This document shows, piece after piece, positions 8,701-22,400 of a DNA stretch of 64,000 nt. Each line of letters starts with the position of its first letter. Position 1 is the first letter of the stretch. The notes beneath the pieces were generated by a model. It did no database searches. It worked only from the letters and a program-made list of their open reading frames with translations, and was not told where the DNA came from. The stretch covers positions 2,053,501 through 2,117,500 of the forward strand of contig CM072863.1 of assembly GCA_036937835.1 (NCBI GenBank), in the 5' to 3' direction. The position numbers were made by a program, and so were the translations under genes. Source of the stretch: Pampus argenteus (Eukaryota > Chordata > Actinopteri > Scombriformes > Stromateidae).

Positions 8701-11480
8701 CTTTCTTTTGTCCTTGCTGGCTAATTCATGAACTGAGATTATTTCACTGAATCCTGCTGTCACTCGTTACGTTTTTATCACGTTTTCTGAGAAAAAAGCT
8801 CTAAAAATTCATATAACGATACACTAGCTGGTGAACATAGTGGAGCATTTAGCGGATAAAGACCCTGATATTTCCCTCTGGAGATGGTGGAGAACAAAAA
8901 CGGAGCTAAAAGAGTGAATATCGAACTTATATTCACCAGCTGGACAGAAACACGACTTTGTAATTGCTGAATAAGTTCAACGGTCTTAATTAAGACATCA
9001 ATTGGTCTGTTTTCCATAAATGGAAGATGACTTCTGCAGGTATAACGATCATTGATAACAACCATTGTTGACCACAATGAGGGTAAAAGCATAAAGTAAA
9101 GATACAACAAAACAATTAGAGGAGGAAATATTTTACTGTTGTGTTGTTTGTAAGATTCCTCTGCTGCCAAATCCACAATCTGAATGTCATAAATATGTAA
9201 TGTTAGAACAAATCATAAATCTCTGAATGGTTATTGTCTCGTAGTCGGTAAAACAACATGGCTGCAGCATCAACATATACATTTAATGAAACATTCATGT
9301 TGAGGGATAACATCCTCTTTCATCTGAAGAATTAAAAAATACATAAAAAATATGCTCTTAAAAAATAATAAAAGGAAGAATACCCACATCTTCATCATGC
9401 TACACATTAGTGTTACTTGTGCAATATTAAATAAGACAGGCAGATAATAAAGCTGCTGCTAGACTGAACATTCAGTCTGTACAACAAATGCTGAAAGTGT
9501 GATTTAAAGGTGAGGTCGGCAGTTAAAGCGAGTGTCAATTTGTTTTGTTTTTTTACAAACAGCCGTCGTGAAAACCAGAGTTGGAGAGTTATTGAATGAT
9601 GATTGTCTTGTTTTTTTAGTTTTTTTTTTATAAAGTTTACTCCTCTATCAAAATGTCTCCGATTTGGAAACGACTCAACGTGATATAGCAGATAATATTT
9701 CAGCAAAACAGCAAATTCAGAAACAATAACGATGGCGAAGCAATAAAGCTTTTTATCATCTGTCATTCAGCTTATTACGACACTTCAACCACCTGACATT
9801 AACCTGCAGGTGACTCCACGCTTCACGTTTCCGGACGTGTTCGTTTTGAGTTTCTGCTAAACAATATTCGGCAGTGGGCTTTATGAATTGTAGATTGTAC
9901 AGGCTGATTGGAAACATGATGGACATTGATTACAATCGCTGACGTCAGCTGGCTGATGTCCCAGCATGCGTCGGGTATCGCGGTGAGCTGTGTGTGTATC
10001 AGGGTGTGTTTGTTCTCGACTTCAGGGATCCGTTTGCTCTCCGGTGGCGCCTGTTGTTCCGTTCGGAGAGTTGCCAACGCTGCCGTTGGCGAGAAGCCGT
10101 TTTCTCCCCTTCTTCCTTCCAAGTCCTCCGTTTGTAGTCTTTCTTCTTTCTGACAGATAAAAAGCAGACGAGAAAACAGTAAATAGCATTTTTTAACATT
10201 TTTATTTTGGATTCACAGTTTATCTTTTAGGTTTTTTCTCATCACACATCTATTTGGTTACTGTTGCATAGCGACGTATTGTACACACATCATTACATAT
10301 GAATAACGCCGACTAGGCAACCCAGTGAGCGTTGGTTCGAGGATCTTTAAAACTGTCCAAATTTGAATTGTGCTAACGGGAATGTGCCAGAGGTTATCAG
10401 ACTTCCAGTGTGGAACGGCAGACCTGAGCATTCAAACAGCTGGTCTGCACCTTACTTCAAGTTACACGTTTGCCAACATTACATATCCAAAAACCAAAAA
10501 AGAAAGAGGAAAAGGTCAGCTTCTCTAATACATCAAGTGTTTCATCAAAAGATTGTGAAAAAATGTGAAAAGTCTGACTGAATTAATACATTTTCACTGA
10601 GTGTAAATGCTGTTCAGGTGTTTGGGAGTCTTGTGGTTTGATCCAGTATAATTACTGTGCAGTAAAGTGTTAACGGGTGCATTGCATTCTGGGAGTTGAT
10701 GGTCGTCGCAGAGTCCAGATGTGTCAGTTAAATATTCCCGGTGATGTAAAGCTGCTTTGAGGGGGGATTTTTGGCTAAAGGTATACAGAAACAGAAAAAG
10801 CCTTTTTATTCTTCAACACAGATCTGAAGTCTTCTACGTTATGAAGATATGTCATTTTCAAAAGCCCGAGGACATAAAGATGAAAACATCGCTGGGACTG
10901 AACTCAATCAAGTGTTTTGATAATGACGACAATATATGATCAGATTGATCTTATATAGCTGTCTTGTGCTATTAAAGTAGGTTTTAGCCTAGATAGAAAT
11001 GTCATTTTGATGTTTAGCAACCATGAGAGCTTCAGTAGTTTTGGTTTCGGTTTAAAAGTGGAATCATTTTCTTAAATATACAGCACTGAAGTTGATTTAA
11101 TGGTTGGTTGGATATTAAAGAGTAGAAATAAATGCAGGCAGAAAGGAAAGAAAATCTAAGAACCGCCTCTGATTAGGGTTTAGAAGCGGTGTTTTTTTTG
11201 GTCCCACTGGCTCTCCTGCTGAGGATATATATGTGCAGCTCACCCAAATAATAAACCATTCAGTAAATGATTCAGACAACATAAATCCACTATGCAGAAG
11301 GTATTTTTTATCACCAATACTGCAATACACCCTGAGGTCAGTGAGAACTGATGAACAGTCAGCAGCCTCTAACACAATGAACCACTGATTTAACGAGGCA
11401 TCTCGGGTACAACGCTACTCTACCCTTTATCCCACCTCACAGGTAAATGGTTCAAAGTGGAAAAGAATCCGAGTGTCATT
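8701..11480. other. Intergenic DNA, no gene seen
   Basis: Between the chd6 poly(A) site and the first LINE fragment there is AT-rich single-copy-looking DNA. Apart from the 9800-10150 block I see no splice-bounded coding sequence, no RNA gene and no clear transposon. Confidence 0.5.
9800..10150. other. GC-richer non-repetitive block with a full CRE
   Basis: A stretch of about 350 bp with higher GC and several CpGs inside AT-rich intergenic DNA. It holds a perfect cAMP-response element, TGACGTCA (9940-9947), and a 7-bp inverted repeat, GCCAACG/CGTTGGC (10073-10079 and 10084-10090). The - strand is open for 99 codons, but I recognise no domain. It could be an enhancer, a promoter or an unrecognised exon. 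Confidence 0.3.
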
Positions 11481-11484
11481 TTCC

Positions 11485-12010
11485 TTCCACTGGAGTACCA
11501 CACAGATCTGTGTTTGGTCCTCTTCTCTTCTTAACCCTTGTATGGTATTCGGGTCTGTGGGACCCGTTTTCAGTTTAATTAATTATTTTTTCAACCTGAA
11601 ATTCATTGGCTTTGGCTCATTTTCTGTGAAGAACATAAATCAAAACACATTTGTTTAGTATTTTAAGAGAAAATTATTGGATTGTGGTGTTTTGAAAGCC
11701 CAAAACTCTAGCGGGTCCACCAGACCCATAAATACTAATACCACACGAGGGTTAATATATTGCACTTCTCTTGGTCAGATGATCTTCTCACATGGTTTTC
11801 CTTATCAGTTTTACTATCTTTAAATCTCTTTAACCATATTTTTCTTTCATCGTCCTTCTGTCTTCTTTCTGCTTGACTGAACTTCTGGTGACCTGCAACA
11901 GATCTGGGCATCATGATTGACGACAGAACTAACTTTCACCAAGCAGCTGTTGCATCTATCACTTAGTCATGTTGCTTTACACTAAAATTGTCAGAACAAG
12001 CAGGTCATAT
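11485..12010 (+). mobile_element. LINE reverse-transcriptase fragment, split by a MITE
   Basis: Before the MITE, the + strand reads TGVPHRSVFGPLLFLT, a decayed form of the RT motif GVPQGSVLGPLLF. After the MITE (from about 11756) it continues into a reading like LLLGQMIFSHGFPYQ and later DLGIMIDDRTNF at about 11905-11945, as in L2/Rex-type fish LINEs (-LPLGxIIRxHG- and -LGVxxDxxLxF-). Stops and frameshifts show it is dead. The boundaries, especially the right one, are approximate. Confidence 0.6.
11531..11755. mobile_element. piggyBac-like MITE flanked by TTAA
   Basis: TTAA occurs at 11531-11534 and 11752-11755, the target duplication typical of piggyBac elements. The 217-bp interior begins CCCTTGTATGGTATT and ends with the inverted counterpart AATACCACACGAGGG. 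Subterminal GGGTCTGTGGGACCC near the left end is matched inversely by GGGTCCACCAGACCC near the right end. No transposase is present. It interrupts the LINE reading frame. Confidence 0.75.
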
Positions 12011-12719
12011 CTGACTATGATGTCACTCAACTGATATACTGTATTGACCATGTAAGGGAATGACCGTGTAAAGGATTTACAGGTCTTTCCATAGCCTCAC
12101 CCCTATATGACCCTATTAAAATATGTGTCTCTTGTCATGAACTTAAGACACATAAGGAAGAGGTAAATGTGGAATAGTGAAACATGTATGTAGATGTAAA
12201 GAGGAGTTTAAGTATAACCAACATACTGTTCTGCTTCCTGGACGTAATGAAGTTTTGGGTTGAACTCAAGAGGGCTCAGTGTTCTTGGTCTTTACAATTA
12301 CAAGACAGGTTAATGAGCCTTCTCGTTCACTGTCATCTGCATATGAACAACAACTAGTCCTAGTGTCACTGCGAAATCTCAGTCCAAACTCTTCTCCTGC
12401 GTGGTGGATCTGCTGAATCTGATAGATTGATAGATAGATAAGTTGTCTTTAGGAAGCTCCGCACTAGAGTTGTAGGTGTCGAGATTCCAGTTTTGCACCC
12501 ACAAACCAATGCAAAAGTCTCAATCTGACATAATTTTGATCTGAAGCTGGTTGCTCGCATGGCGCTGTGTTAGCTGCAGGTTGGGTCGTGTTTCTCACAT
12601 GTTGCTTTCAATGATATTTTCTTGTTTATCTCTCGTATCAGATGTCAGAGTGATGAGAAAGAGTTTCAGTTACGTGTGTTTACATCAGACTGTCTCTTTT
12701 CTCCCTCTCAGTTATAGGA
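12011..12719. other. Intergenic DNA, LINE 3' remnant possible
   Basis: No gene is seen. The left part may still belong to the decayed LINE. A short GATA tetranucleotide run lies near 12425-12440. Confidence 0.35.
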
Positions 12720-13000
12720 TAGGATAATTCCCCGCCGTCATCTGCCCTTCATTAGTAATAAGAGCTGCTCTTCAGAGATTGGGCTTTTAAATCCTCCTGT
12801 CTCCTCTCCTTATCCTCATCTTTAAAATCAATCAGCTCTTCCTCTCATTTTCTACATCTCTGTGTGCTTCCCCATCTCCTCCTCTGCCATCCCTTCATTC
12901 CTGTAATCTGTCCTTCATTAGTGTTGCTGTCACAATGGCTTTATTTTGGATGCTGCGCTGATGATTGGGAATTACGGCAGGCTGTCCTAAAAGGCCTTCT
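12720..13000. promoter_or_regulatory. Possible conserved non-coding element
   Basis: A repeat-free stretch with well-formed factor motifs, for example CATTAGTAATAAG (homeodomain type) and CACAATGG (SOX type). It has stops in all frames, so it is not coding. The call rests on appearance only. Confidence 0.2.
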
Positions 13001-16000
13001 GTACTTTATGTGTGTGTACATTTAAGTTTACACACGTTTACTATAAGTGTTAACAGTATGAATGCTCTTCTACTTGTCAACATATGTTACTATACATTGG
13101 TTAAACGTCTTATATTGGTTGTTTTGGCCTTTGCATTCACAAGCATGCATTTTTTCCATGAACTGTGGCAGTAGCAGGTGGCTCAGGATGGAAAGAGAGG
13201 TATATTTGCCTAAAAGCTCTGATTTGCAAGTGATGCAGGATGTTTTGTCTTTACCAGCTGTGGGAAAATGTCAGTGGGGGGTGTGGTTGTTAGGATTCCT
13301 TCAAGATTACAGGTGCAAATGAAAATTAAGTGCTGCTCGGCACTTGTAATGTTAGTTGTTAGGTAAAGTGGCAGTTTGCTTATTACTCACACAATACTTG
13401 CTAATTAACAAGCTGCTACACTTGCAAACACACCCACAGCGACTTGCATCTATCATGTCTTTAAAGAGACGTATCATGCACATTTCCACATCTAGATTTA
13501 TCCTTCAGTGTCCTTCAGCTGCTTCCTCTGGCTCCAGAGACTGCAAAAACAAACAATAGATTTCACTTCTTCTTTTTTTCGTTCCTTACTCAATATGGAA
13601 ACTTCTCAGATACATACGTACATTTTTGAGCCTGAATCCAATCCAAACTATGTGAGTGGAAAATGTAAACAACCAACAGAACAAGCGAAGGCTACAGAAA
13701 CGGACAGCTGGAAGCACATTGAAACCCTGACTTTTGACTCACAGGGAACATTTTTACATAGATTTATCAATATTTTGAAGTTTGACCATGTTTAACAAAG
13801 ACATCCAAGATCATAACACTATAAAAATAACATAAACCTAATAATTACAAATAACAACTGCAGCGCAACCTCATTGTTAAGTAAAATTCAGGGTCAAAAA
13901 TTCAAATTATGATTCAAAATCTAATCAAGACGATGACTCAGAGTGGTCATAAAAAGACAATTTACTATTATTGTAATTTCCTGCTACCTTCCCTAGTTTT
14001 GACTCCTGTATTACTCCGCAATAATAAGGAATATTATTCAAGGAATAGTAGTAGGATTAATATAGTATTAAGGATTAATAATAGCAGCAGAGGTGTGAGG
14101 ATGCAAAAAGCTGACTGGTGACACCAACATATAGTCTGGACGGAGCCACGGAGGAGTTGTGAACTAGCGATGTGCAGACGAGACGGTGTCCTGCAGGAGC
14201 TTCGAGGAGGTAACTGAAGGAAACAATAGAGGTTTGTGAACGCCTGCACACATCTGCAACGCTGACACACTCTTATAACCAAAGTATGGGAATCTAGATG
14301 GTCGGAGCCTCACCAAGACTGCTGTGGATGAAACCACCATTCAGCACCCAAGATGGCTTAAAGGGACAATCCGCTTGTTGGAGGCTTTTATATCACGACT
14401 CTGTCGACTAGAGACTATTATTACTGAAAATACTCTTTAAACTTCATTTTTTGTATATAATAAATATGTTTTTCAGCAAGCTTTCTTTTTTAAGTCACAC
14501 TCAACACCCGTGACATTTACATGCAGCAATGTGCACCTCTTCAATCCTCTCTTCTGTTACAGTATGTTCCTCTCCATCTTTTTTTCTCTTGCTCACACAT
14601 ACACACTCACACAGTGAACCAGATGGGTTATAGCTGGTATGTCTTAAAAGCAAACCATCCCTCAGCCATCTATAACTGAATCAAGCGCTGTGCTGGAAAA
14701 CCGCCCTGCTCATCACATAGCAACCTAACCTCAAGCAGACTACACACACACACATATATGTATGTAAACTCAGTCATTATGCATGTGCACATGCAGTACT
14801 ACAAATTCTGTCCTCATGGCTATTCTGTTGAATTCCATTTATTCTGTAAAACCGTAACACTAAATGTACGACCACATCACAAACTCTTGAAAGGTTGCCG
14901 TCAGTGCTCGGAGGATTGTTCCGATGGTCAACCTTTCTGTTAAAGACAACAGACACTAAACTCTCACATGTGTTTCCAGAGTACTGTTGACCTGAGTAGT
15001 CAAAGACAAAACTCCAGCGTACTCTGAAGTAAGGGTGCCTGAACGAACGACATATGCGATGTGTCGATATTTTGATATTTCTTTTGGTTTGCGAAGTTTC
15101 TGCACAGATTCAGGGATCTTAAAGATGAAGTCAAGGCCTTTCCGGTTACAGGAGATGCAGACATTTTGGATTGGCTTTGTTTTTTTTGAAAGCAGACATT
15201 ACTACAAAGGTGAATGAGTTTAACATTGACCGTCAACAGAAAATATAAAGTTTAGCTGATGAGTTCATTTGTCAACTGTGACCTGTTCATGCACATATTA
15301 AGAAGAAGAAAAACCCATTTCAAAGCTATCTATCAAAAATGTTTGTTTATGTCATGTTTTATTGAAGCTGATGTTGTTCTTATCAAATTTGTTTTATTTC
15401 TCAAATATCTCTATTGGCATTGGCTTTAAAAAACCTACTGTTCTGTGTTTTGGCTGGATACCATTAGGAGTAAATGAGAAATATGTTTTTTGTGTGATAT
15501 CGGTGAGCTGACCTTTTAAATCAAGGTAATATCTGACTGAGAGATGGACACATTTCAGAGGGTAAAGATTTACTGGATTTTTCAAAAATGCAGGTACTAT
15601 CCTCTTAAGCTCGTACCGACTCCTTGCACAACAGAGAATTACACTCAGAACCACATGCTGCGGTCAAAAAACAAAAAGCACTGTACATCGGTATAACAGA
15701 TGATAAATCAGCATGAAGTTATAAGCAGCAGGGAGCCATACGGGCCAACACACACACCCCCTGGGAACAGTGAATCCAACTGTGGGTCCAGAGACAAACT
15801 TGCACCCTCACATGAACACAAGCACATGTACGGATACTAACGTTGTCTTTTGCAGGTTTGAATCCTGGCTGGAAATAACCAGGTAGCACTTGAAGAAAAC
15901 TATTTGTCTGTAACTGCTCTGTGTTCAGTAGTCGTAGTTTTACTGCTTCCAACAGTAGCTGACTGGTTTTACTGGGTGACTTCGTATGAATGCGGGGCAG

Positions 16001-17099
16001 GGCAGTGTTGACAAGGAGCATCTGTAGTCAATCAATCTCCTTGGAATAAAATATACAGGGTTGCATTTGCATAAAACCAGAGAAGGATATAATGTATTTG
16101 TCTCTGTCTATCTTTTAAGTCCAATTTGGATCCATCTGAAAGTGAAAATGTATCTCATAAATACATAAACCACCTCTGATGTCCGCTGACATGAGCAGAG
16201 CTGTTTCTGAATCATCAACCTGGACCTGTTTTACCTTAAATAAAAGTTGAACATCTAGAAAAACGGGTCAAACTTCTTGGAAATCAGTGACAGAAATGTG
16301 TGTTTGCTATTTTGTGATTTGCGCTTGTGTGTTTTTTTGTCAGTATTTGGTTTATGAGTTTGGTAAACATTTTCTTTCTGCCTCAAGCTGCCTGATTTTG
16401 TTTTTAAATCAAAACTCACTGAACCGGATACGATCCTCTGGACTATTTAATGACTTAAAGAAGAAGACAAGACAAGGTCCTGCAAGCAACAAGTACAACG
16501 TCTACAAAGAGTACATTGAAATGGACTAAATCCAGCCAAATTGAATCAGTCACACTAACGCAAAACCTTGTGAAAATGCCTAAAATCCACTTAGTAACAT
16601 ATTCTTCTCATATCTGCCCATAACTCTATAGGGGAACAAGAAACAAAGAAACAAGAGTCTCATTATTTGCTTTCACTTAGGCCTGCCTCTGAAATACATA
16701 AAGGAGTTAAAATGAGAAAAAAAGAAAAGAAAGAGTGAGTCCGTGTGCAGCGAGCTCCGTGTTGTCTAATGAGTACCGGAGTTTAGCTGCCCCGAGGCTA
16801 CGCCTGCACCGCTGTGCGTTAATGTAATGCATATGATACTTGGGAAAATGTACTTAGCTCTCTCTGTGCTGTGTTACACTGTGAGTTTTAGCCAGATCCA
16901 TAGGCGCCTGAGCAGCTGCTCCCCTGCTGTTTTTTGGGGGGGAGCAAACGTGTGCTTTTGCATCCCCACTTTTTGATCATTTGCTATTTTATAACATTTG
17001 AGCTAATTTGGTCTGGCTGTTTCAAACAGAGTATAAAAATTAAAAAAGTATATTTGCAGCATCCCGTCCTTACCGAGCCGGAGAACTACGCTAATTTTG
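13001..17099. other. Intergenic DNA, no gene seen
   Basis: No recognisable protein-coding or RNA gene. It contains the start of a dispersed repeat at 13781-13804 (shared with 60478-60501) and short CA and AT runs. Confidence 0.5.
13781..13830. repeat. Dispersed repeat copy (partner at 60478)
   Basis: TTTGACCATGTTTAACAAAG followed by ACAT is identical to 60478-60501, and the similarity continues weakly for about 25 bases. It is probably the end of an interspersed element not otherwise recognised. Confidence 0.55.
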
Positions 17100-17239
17100 T
17101 TATGCTAGCTACGTTATTCTAGCTACGTTATGCTAGCTACGTTATTCTAGCTACGTTATGCTAGCTATGTTATGCTAGCTACGTTATTCTAGCTACCTTA
17201 TGTTAGCTACCTTATGCTAGCTACGTTATGCTAGCTACA
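17100..17239. repeat. 14-bp minisatellite rich in GCTAGC
   Basis: About ten head-to-tail copies of TTATGCTAGCTACG, with variants (attctagc, accttatg). Each typical unit contains a GCTAGC palindrome. Confidence 0.9.
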
Positions 17240-20200
17240 TTCCCAGCAATAAAGCGAGACATGATGATGCTGAAGCACAGGAACAGGTAGATTAGATAGC
17301 TTGTCTTATGTCAAGACAGCGATCCAACACCATGTAAGGTAAGTCTGCAAGACTGCAAATATACCTTCTGGTTTAGCTAGCTAATGCTAACTGGCAATCT
17401 AACTTCATTATTCAAACCAGCGCAGTGTATTCATAACGTAACAGTTGGAGGACCTTCCCCTTTTTTATTGTGTCTGTACTGCAGGGCACAAGAGGAACCT
17501 TGAACCTTTAAGGTAACGTACAGTGATTGGTCGACCACGTGAGCCAATGCTGCAACTGCCATTTTTAATAACCTGTGTCAAACGTAAGCTGTATAACCAA
17601 CAGCGGTTAGCGCCATGTCGCTCCATAAACCCCGTTAGCATTGTTAGCTCTGTTTGAAGCATCAGCATTATACATTAAAGTAGCTGTCTGAGAATACACT
17701 GGAGGTTGAATTAACTCAGCTCAGCTGTTTTTTGAGTGTTGAATATTTCACTCCACAGGTTTGAATTCAGTTAGAGAATAACCTGCTTTATCTGACGCAC
17801 ATCTGTTATCACTGGTTTGTAGTAATAAAAGAAAAAAAATGACTGGCCCTGCAAATCTGAGCCAGACTGCTTGACATCATCTCCAACACACAGATACCGT
17901 TACAGACGCTGCTGTTTCAGTACAGACTCAAAGAGAACAAAGTACCACTGGAGACACATACAAACCTCATGAATATTTAACCTAAAGTCCTGATATACAT
18001 TAACTTTACATGTGTTAGATATCTGGAAGTTCACCTCCTCCCATCATCTAGTTTTGGTCTCTATGTTTTACGTCTCTCTGCCTAATATGATTATATATTA
18101 AACATCATATAGGACAATCCACACCGACAACATGTTTTCTGAAGCATTTTCAACACTCCATAAACACATCACATCTACCATTTTAAAAGGGTTCACAATT
18201 TCTCAAGTCTGTCAGTTTCAAGACTTTCCTCACTGTAATCATTCATACTGTTCATACTGTCATCCTATCGTATCATTTTGTCCTGTTTAGCATCAAATTC
18301 CCTCTTTGTGTTTCCCTGTTGAGCTGTGGTGGAAGTAAAGGAACAAAAAGAGGGCTTTGAAAGCACCGTAACGTTGAAACGTATCTACTGGATTTGACTC
18401 ATGTGGACGCCAAAGCTTCATATAAACTTTTAAATACTTTCTCAAATCACACAAACCTGTGACTGTCTATATGTTGTCATTTCATCAGCTGTATCTATAA
18501 TGAATAATCAAGATCTCTGGTTCGACTATGAGCTTTCCAGTGTTGTTATGGGCATGTATAACTAAGGAGACTGGGGTCAATAAAATCAATGAATCAATAA
18601 TTAATAACAGCGAGGACAGTAACAGCATCATGGACAGATGGACGTTTCAGTAACGCTTACATGTCGTTACCTTTTTCGTGTCTGAGTGATTTCTGGGTAA
18701 GAGAATCAAAATAATGCAATAATAAGAGGAGAGCTATGCTAATAAAGGATATAGCTGGCTGTTGTCAACAAATATCATGAGCCAAACCAACAATTAACTG
18801 ATCTACTTACATTTATTATGTGTGTTTAATAAGCCTGATATATATTTTATTCCTCTATGCCGTAAACCCCTATTGTTGTCAAACCACTTCAATGTCTGCC
18901 GTACACAGAACTACTCTCAGGAGACTAAAATATTATGCTGTTATTAGTCGTTTCTAAATGAACTAAACGTGCCCAAAACTCTTGAACATGTCACCCAGTG
19001 CGACGGTGTCATTCACTTATGTGTTTTTAATAGTTTTTGAACAACAATAGAGAAATATATCAGATAGAGATAGATACGATATATCAGGCTTTTGATACGC
19101 ACGCAATTCTTGTTAGTAAGATCGGTATGTTGTTGGTTTGACTGCACATGAGGTCTGGTGACGATAAGAAAAGTAAAGAAAATTGCCGCCTGGTCCTTTA
19201 CAAGGTAATTGTCATGACATTATACTCGTATTTTACAGTATGATGGGAAACATGGGAGAGGAGAAGGAATAAAACGCAGTAAGGGTCGCCAGAAGATTCA
19301 AACTCAATATCATACCGTACTGGGCCACCAGGACGCCCCAGGCTATGCTTTGTTTGTGCCTTTACGCCTAAATGAGCTGGATTTTGTTGTAGTGCTAACA
19401 GATCCAGACCACAAAAATGAGCTCATATCCCCACAAAAAAAAAAAGGATCTGCTTAATATCAGTGTCCCTTCCAAAAATGCCATTGATAAAGTCACACGT
19501 GGTCTCTATTCATCGGTAATGGAGCCGCTCCAGAAAGTGTCGCCTGTTAACATCACAGACTGGAAAAATGTTTTGGGTTTTTTTTGTGTGTTTCAACTGT
19601 GGGAGAAACTCATAAATAAATTATACAGACTGACACTGGCACCCTACAGGGCTCTTTGGCACACGAACACCAGCCCTGTATTACATTCTGTTTGAGAAAG
19701 TTTAATCACTGCTGACACAAATTGATTCAGTCTATAGTATTTTATGAGGCTGTTGTTTGTGGTGTTGATGTACTGTAGAGTGGTTTTAATATTTTGTGCA
19801 GTGAACAAAGTATTAGAAACAGAGAGGTCGGTGCATTATATCTAAGTATAAAATGTCTACGTTGTAATCGAGTTATTACAATGTGCACCATAAAGTCATT
19901 TTCTGTTTTGACTGAAACTGAAGCCAATGCAGAAGTACAAAGCCACCGATAGCTGTCGGATGCACCAACTGACTCCCAAAAAGCCTCAATCATTTTTTTC
20001 AACGTGTCATTACGGTCTCGGTTGCTAAATGTAGGCCTCCTAATAAGGTACAGGTGGTCATTTTGGAAATTATTCCTCCGTTAATAAGATTTAAAGACAG
20101 TGATAGTATATTTCGGTAAATTTATGTTTCAATACCTGCAAAATTTAGCTGAAGTAGCTAATGCTAGCCTAAGTATGCAGCGCCCGGTGTTCTCACTCAG

Positions 20201-22400
20201 GTAGCGTTAGCGCAGCAGGTTTCTTACAGTGATCACAGTTAAAATTATCAACTGTTTATATTAATCACAAGATCCTTCCTATATGAATTACAGTAATCAT
20301 CTGGTCCGCTTGTAGTGTTCATTTTGGGTCTTATTATACATGACAACAGCTGCTGCGGCGCCATTATTGCCTTGCGGTAACTCGTCTGCTTCAAGCCGGC
20401 TACCTAAAGCTGGTGCTGCGTGCACATTTAAAATCATGAAGAAAAACTGCCAAGAAACGAGCCGTTTCACTGCCGTGTTCCTCAGGCTACACAAACAACG
20501 AGAGAAGAATCGTCTGCATATAGTAATCAAATCGTTTCCACTGTATACGTTTATAAAATTTGATTTCACATATAAACATTTCACACGTCAATGCAATATT
20601 TGATATATTAACAGTGTCTAGCAGCGCACACCAATAGTATTACAGGATATTAGTATGGACTCAATATACACTTGTCCCAGTTGACTTTTGTCTGTTATTT
20701 TCAGTCTCATATTGTGTTTTGGACGAGTTTTTTGGCTAGCTAGCTGTAGCGTGCGGACCAAAGACTGTGCTGTGGGATCGTACCAAGTCTGTGCTTGATT
20801 TGTATTGTATTTAGTACATTAAACACTGCAATACAGCTGCAGCAGTCTTCTCTTCCCAAGAGGAATCGCTTGTATGAATTAAGTCTGCTTTCTTTTTCAT
20901 CAATCAGAGGGCATAAGTAATGACCAGGCAACAAGCCACCAGGGACCTCAGTTTTGTATTATATTATTTGATTTATATGCATTCACTTTTACTTTACAGA
21001 TTTGAAAAAACAATAGGCTGCAGCTCTAATGCAATAATAATGAAGGATGGACGTTTGACAGGGAGTTCAGCCACAGTTGTTTTAGACTGTTGTAATACAG
21101 ATGCAAGACAGATGCATGGTGCTGGACCTTGACCATAGATACCACTGTTTCCCTCCAGTTTACATTTGTGTTGCACTGCATCATAAAATCCTAGTCGTGC
21201 ATTTACGTTAAATTTTATAGCAGAGGAAATGCATTATGTCCTAAATAAAAGCTGCACTGCTCTTATTTAGGACTCTTACTATAAAAGGTAGCCGACTAAA
21301 TGAGTCTGACTACGAGAGATTATCGCTGCCATAAATACAACTTAATAAGCGTTCGCTCTAACAGTAAACATGTGTCTGGAGCTGTAAATTTTACATACAT
21401 GTATGCAGACCGAACTTTAGAAAGGGCTGTCTGAGTTATCAACATGTGGACAGATATGTATAATTACATTAATGAGTTTGCGAAGTTATGCTAGCTAAAT
21501 TGGTTGTCTGGATAGAAACTACAGAGAATGAGGTGCATGTAGTGTTTGGGGGATTTTGTGGTTGTGAGCAGTGACATGAAGCAAATTGTCATCCTGGCCA
21601 GTTTATGTATTGTGAAATAAAATAAAATAATATTAATAAAAATCTAACTAACGCCTGGTCGTTAAGATGACAGCTCTTTAATTTTTACAACGTTGTTTCT
21701 TTGTTTGAACAGTAACAACTCAAAAGGGACAAAGGAGGACATGGAGGACATCAGGGCTTTAAAGTACAGTAGATTTATTACATTCAACACTTAGTGTATG
21801 TTTATTAATATTATTATTATTTGTGATGGATGATCTGCATAGATTTATGTTATTTCTTGATGTTTGGAAGTAACTAACAGTGACAGATGTGCAGTTTTTC
21901 TATTGAACATTTATTTATAATATTACGCACGATTACGAATCCATTGAGGAGTCTTAAAAGTTAAACCTCTGGGAAGCTCTGACATGACATTAAAACATAC
22001 ACGTGTGTTTGATAACATGAAAAATCATTAAAAGCCTTCTGTGCACGACAACGTTTCCTCCCTGAAGTGTGAATATTAAGTGACATCTGTCATGTGTTAT
22101 ACCTCGTTTTATCTGATTTTATAAGTCTTGTATTAATTCCCAGCTCGAGCTCCTTCAGGCTGCGGCAGCTTCGAGGTTTCGGTTGGAATAAAATCCTGAC
22201 GGTTGGAAAATCTTCAGCGTGAGAAGCTTTGGATGCTAAACCATCTGTGGATACACACGTTTCACATTTCACAGTGATGTTTTTTTACGGTTCGTCTTTA
22301 GAAAATAATTAGCTGACATCACAACGTCTGAAAGGAAACTCTGCACACCTGAATATGCGACAGGTGTATATCATATACATCTACTGTATACGTGATATTT
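17240..22400. other. Intergenic DNA with unclassified repeat pieces
   Basis: No gene is supported. A 23-bp string at 18295-18317 recurs at 42765-42787 and resembles the end of a widespread fish interspersed repeat. A GC-richer patch at about 20340-20470 (ctgctgcggcgcc) is open on both strands, but I recognise no product. Confidence 0.45.
18295..18400. repeat. Dispersed repeat copy (partner at 42765)
   Basis: AAATTCCCTCTTTGTGTTTC followed by CCT is identical at 42765-42787. The next bases (tgttgagctgtggtggaagtaa) resemble a common fish interspersed repeat; its class is not certain. Confidence 0.5.

Noticed and set aside
14341..14360. REST-like half site (TTCAGCACCCAAG)
   Set aside because: Only the left half matches; the GGACAG right half is absent.
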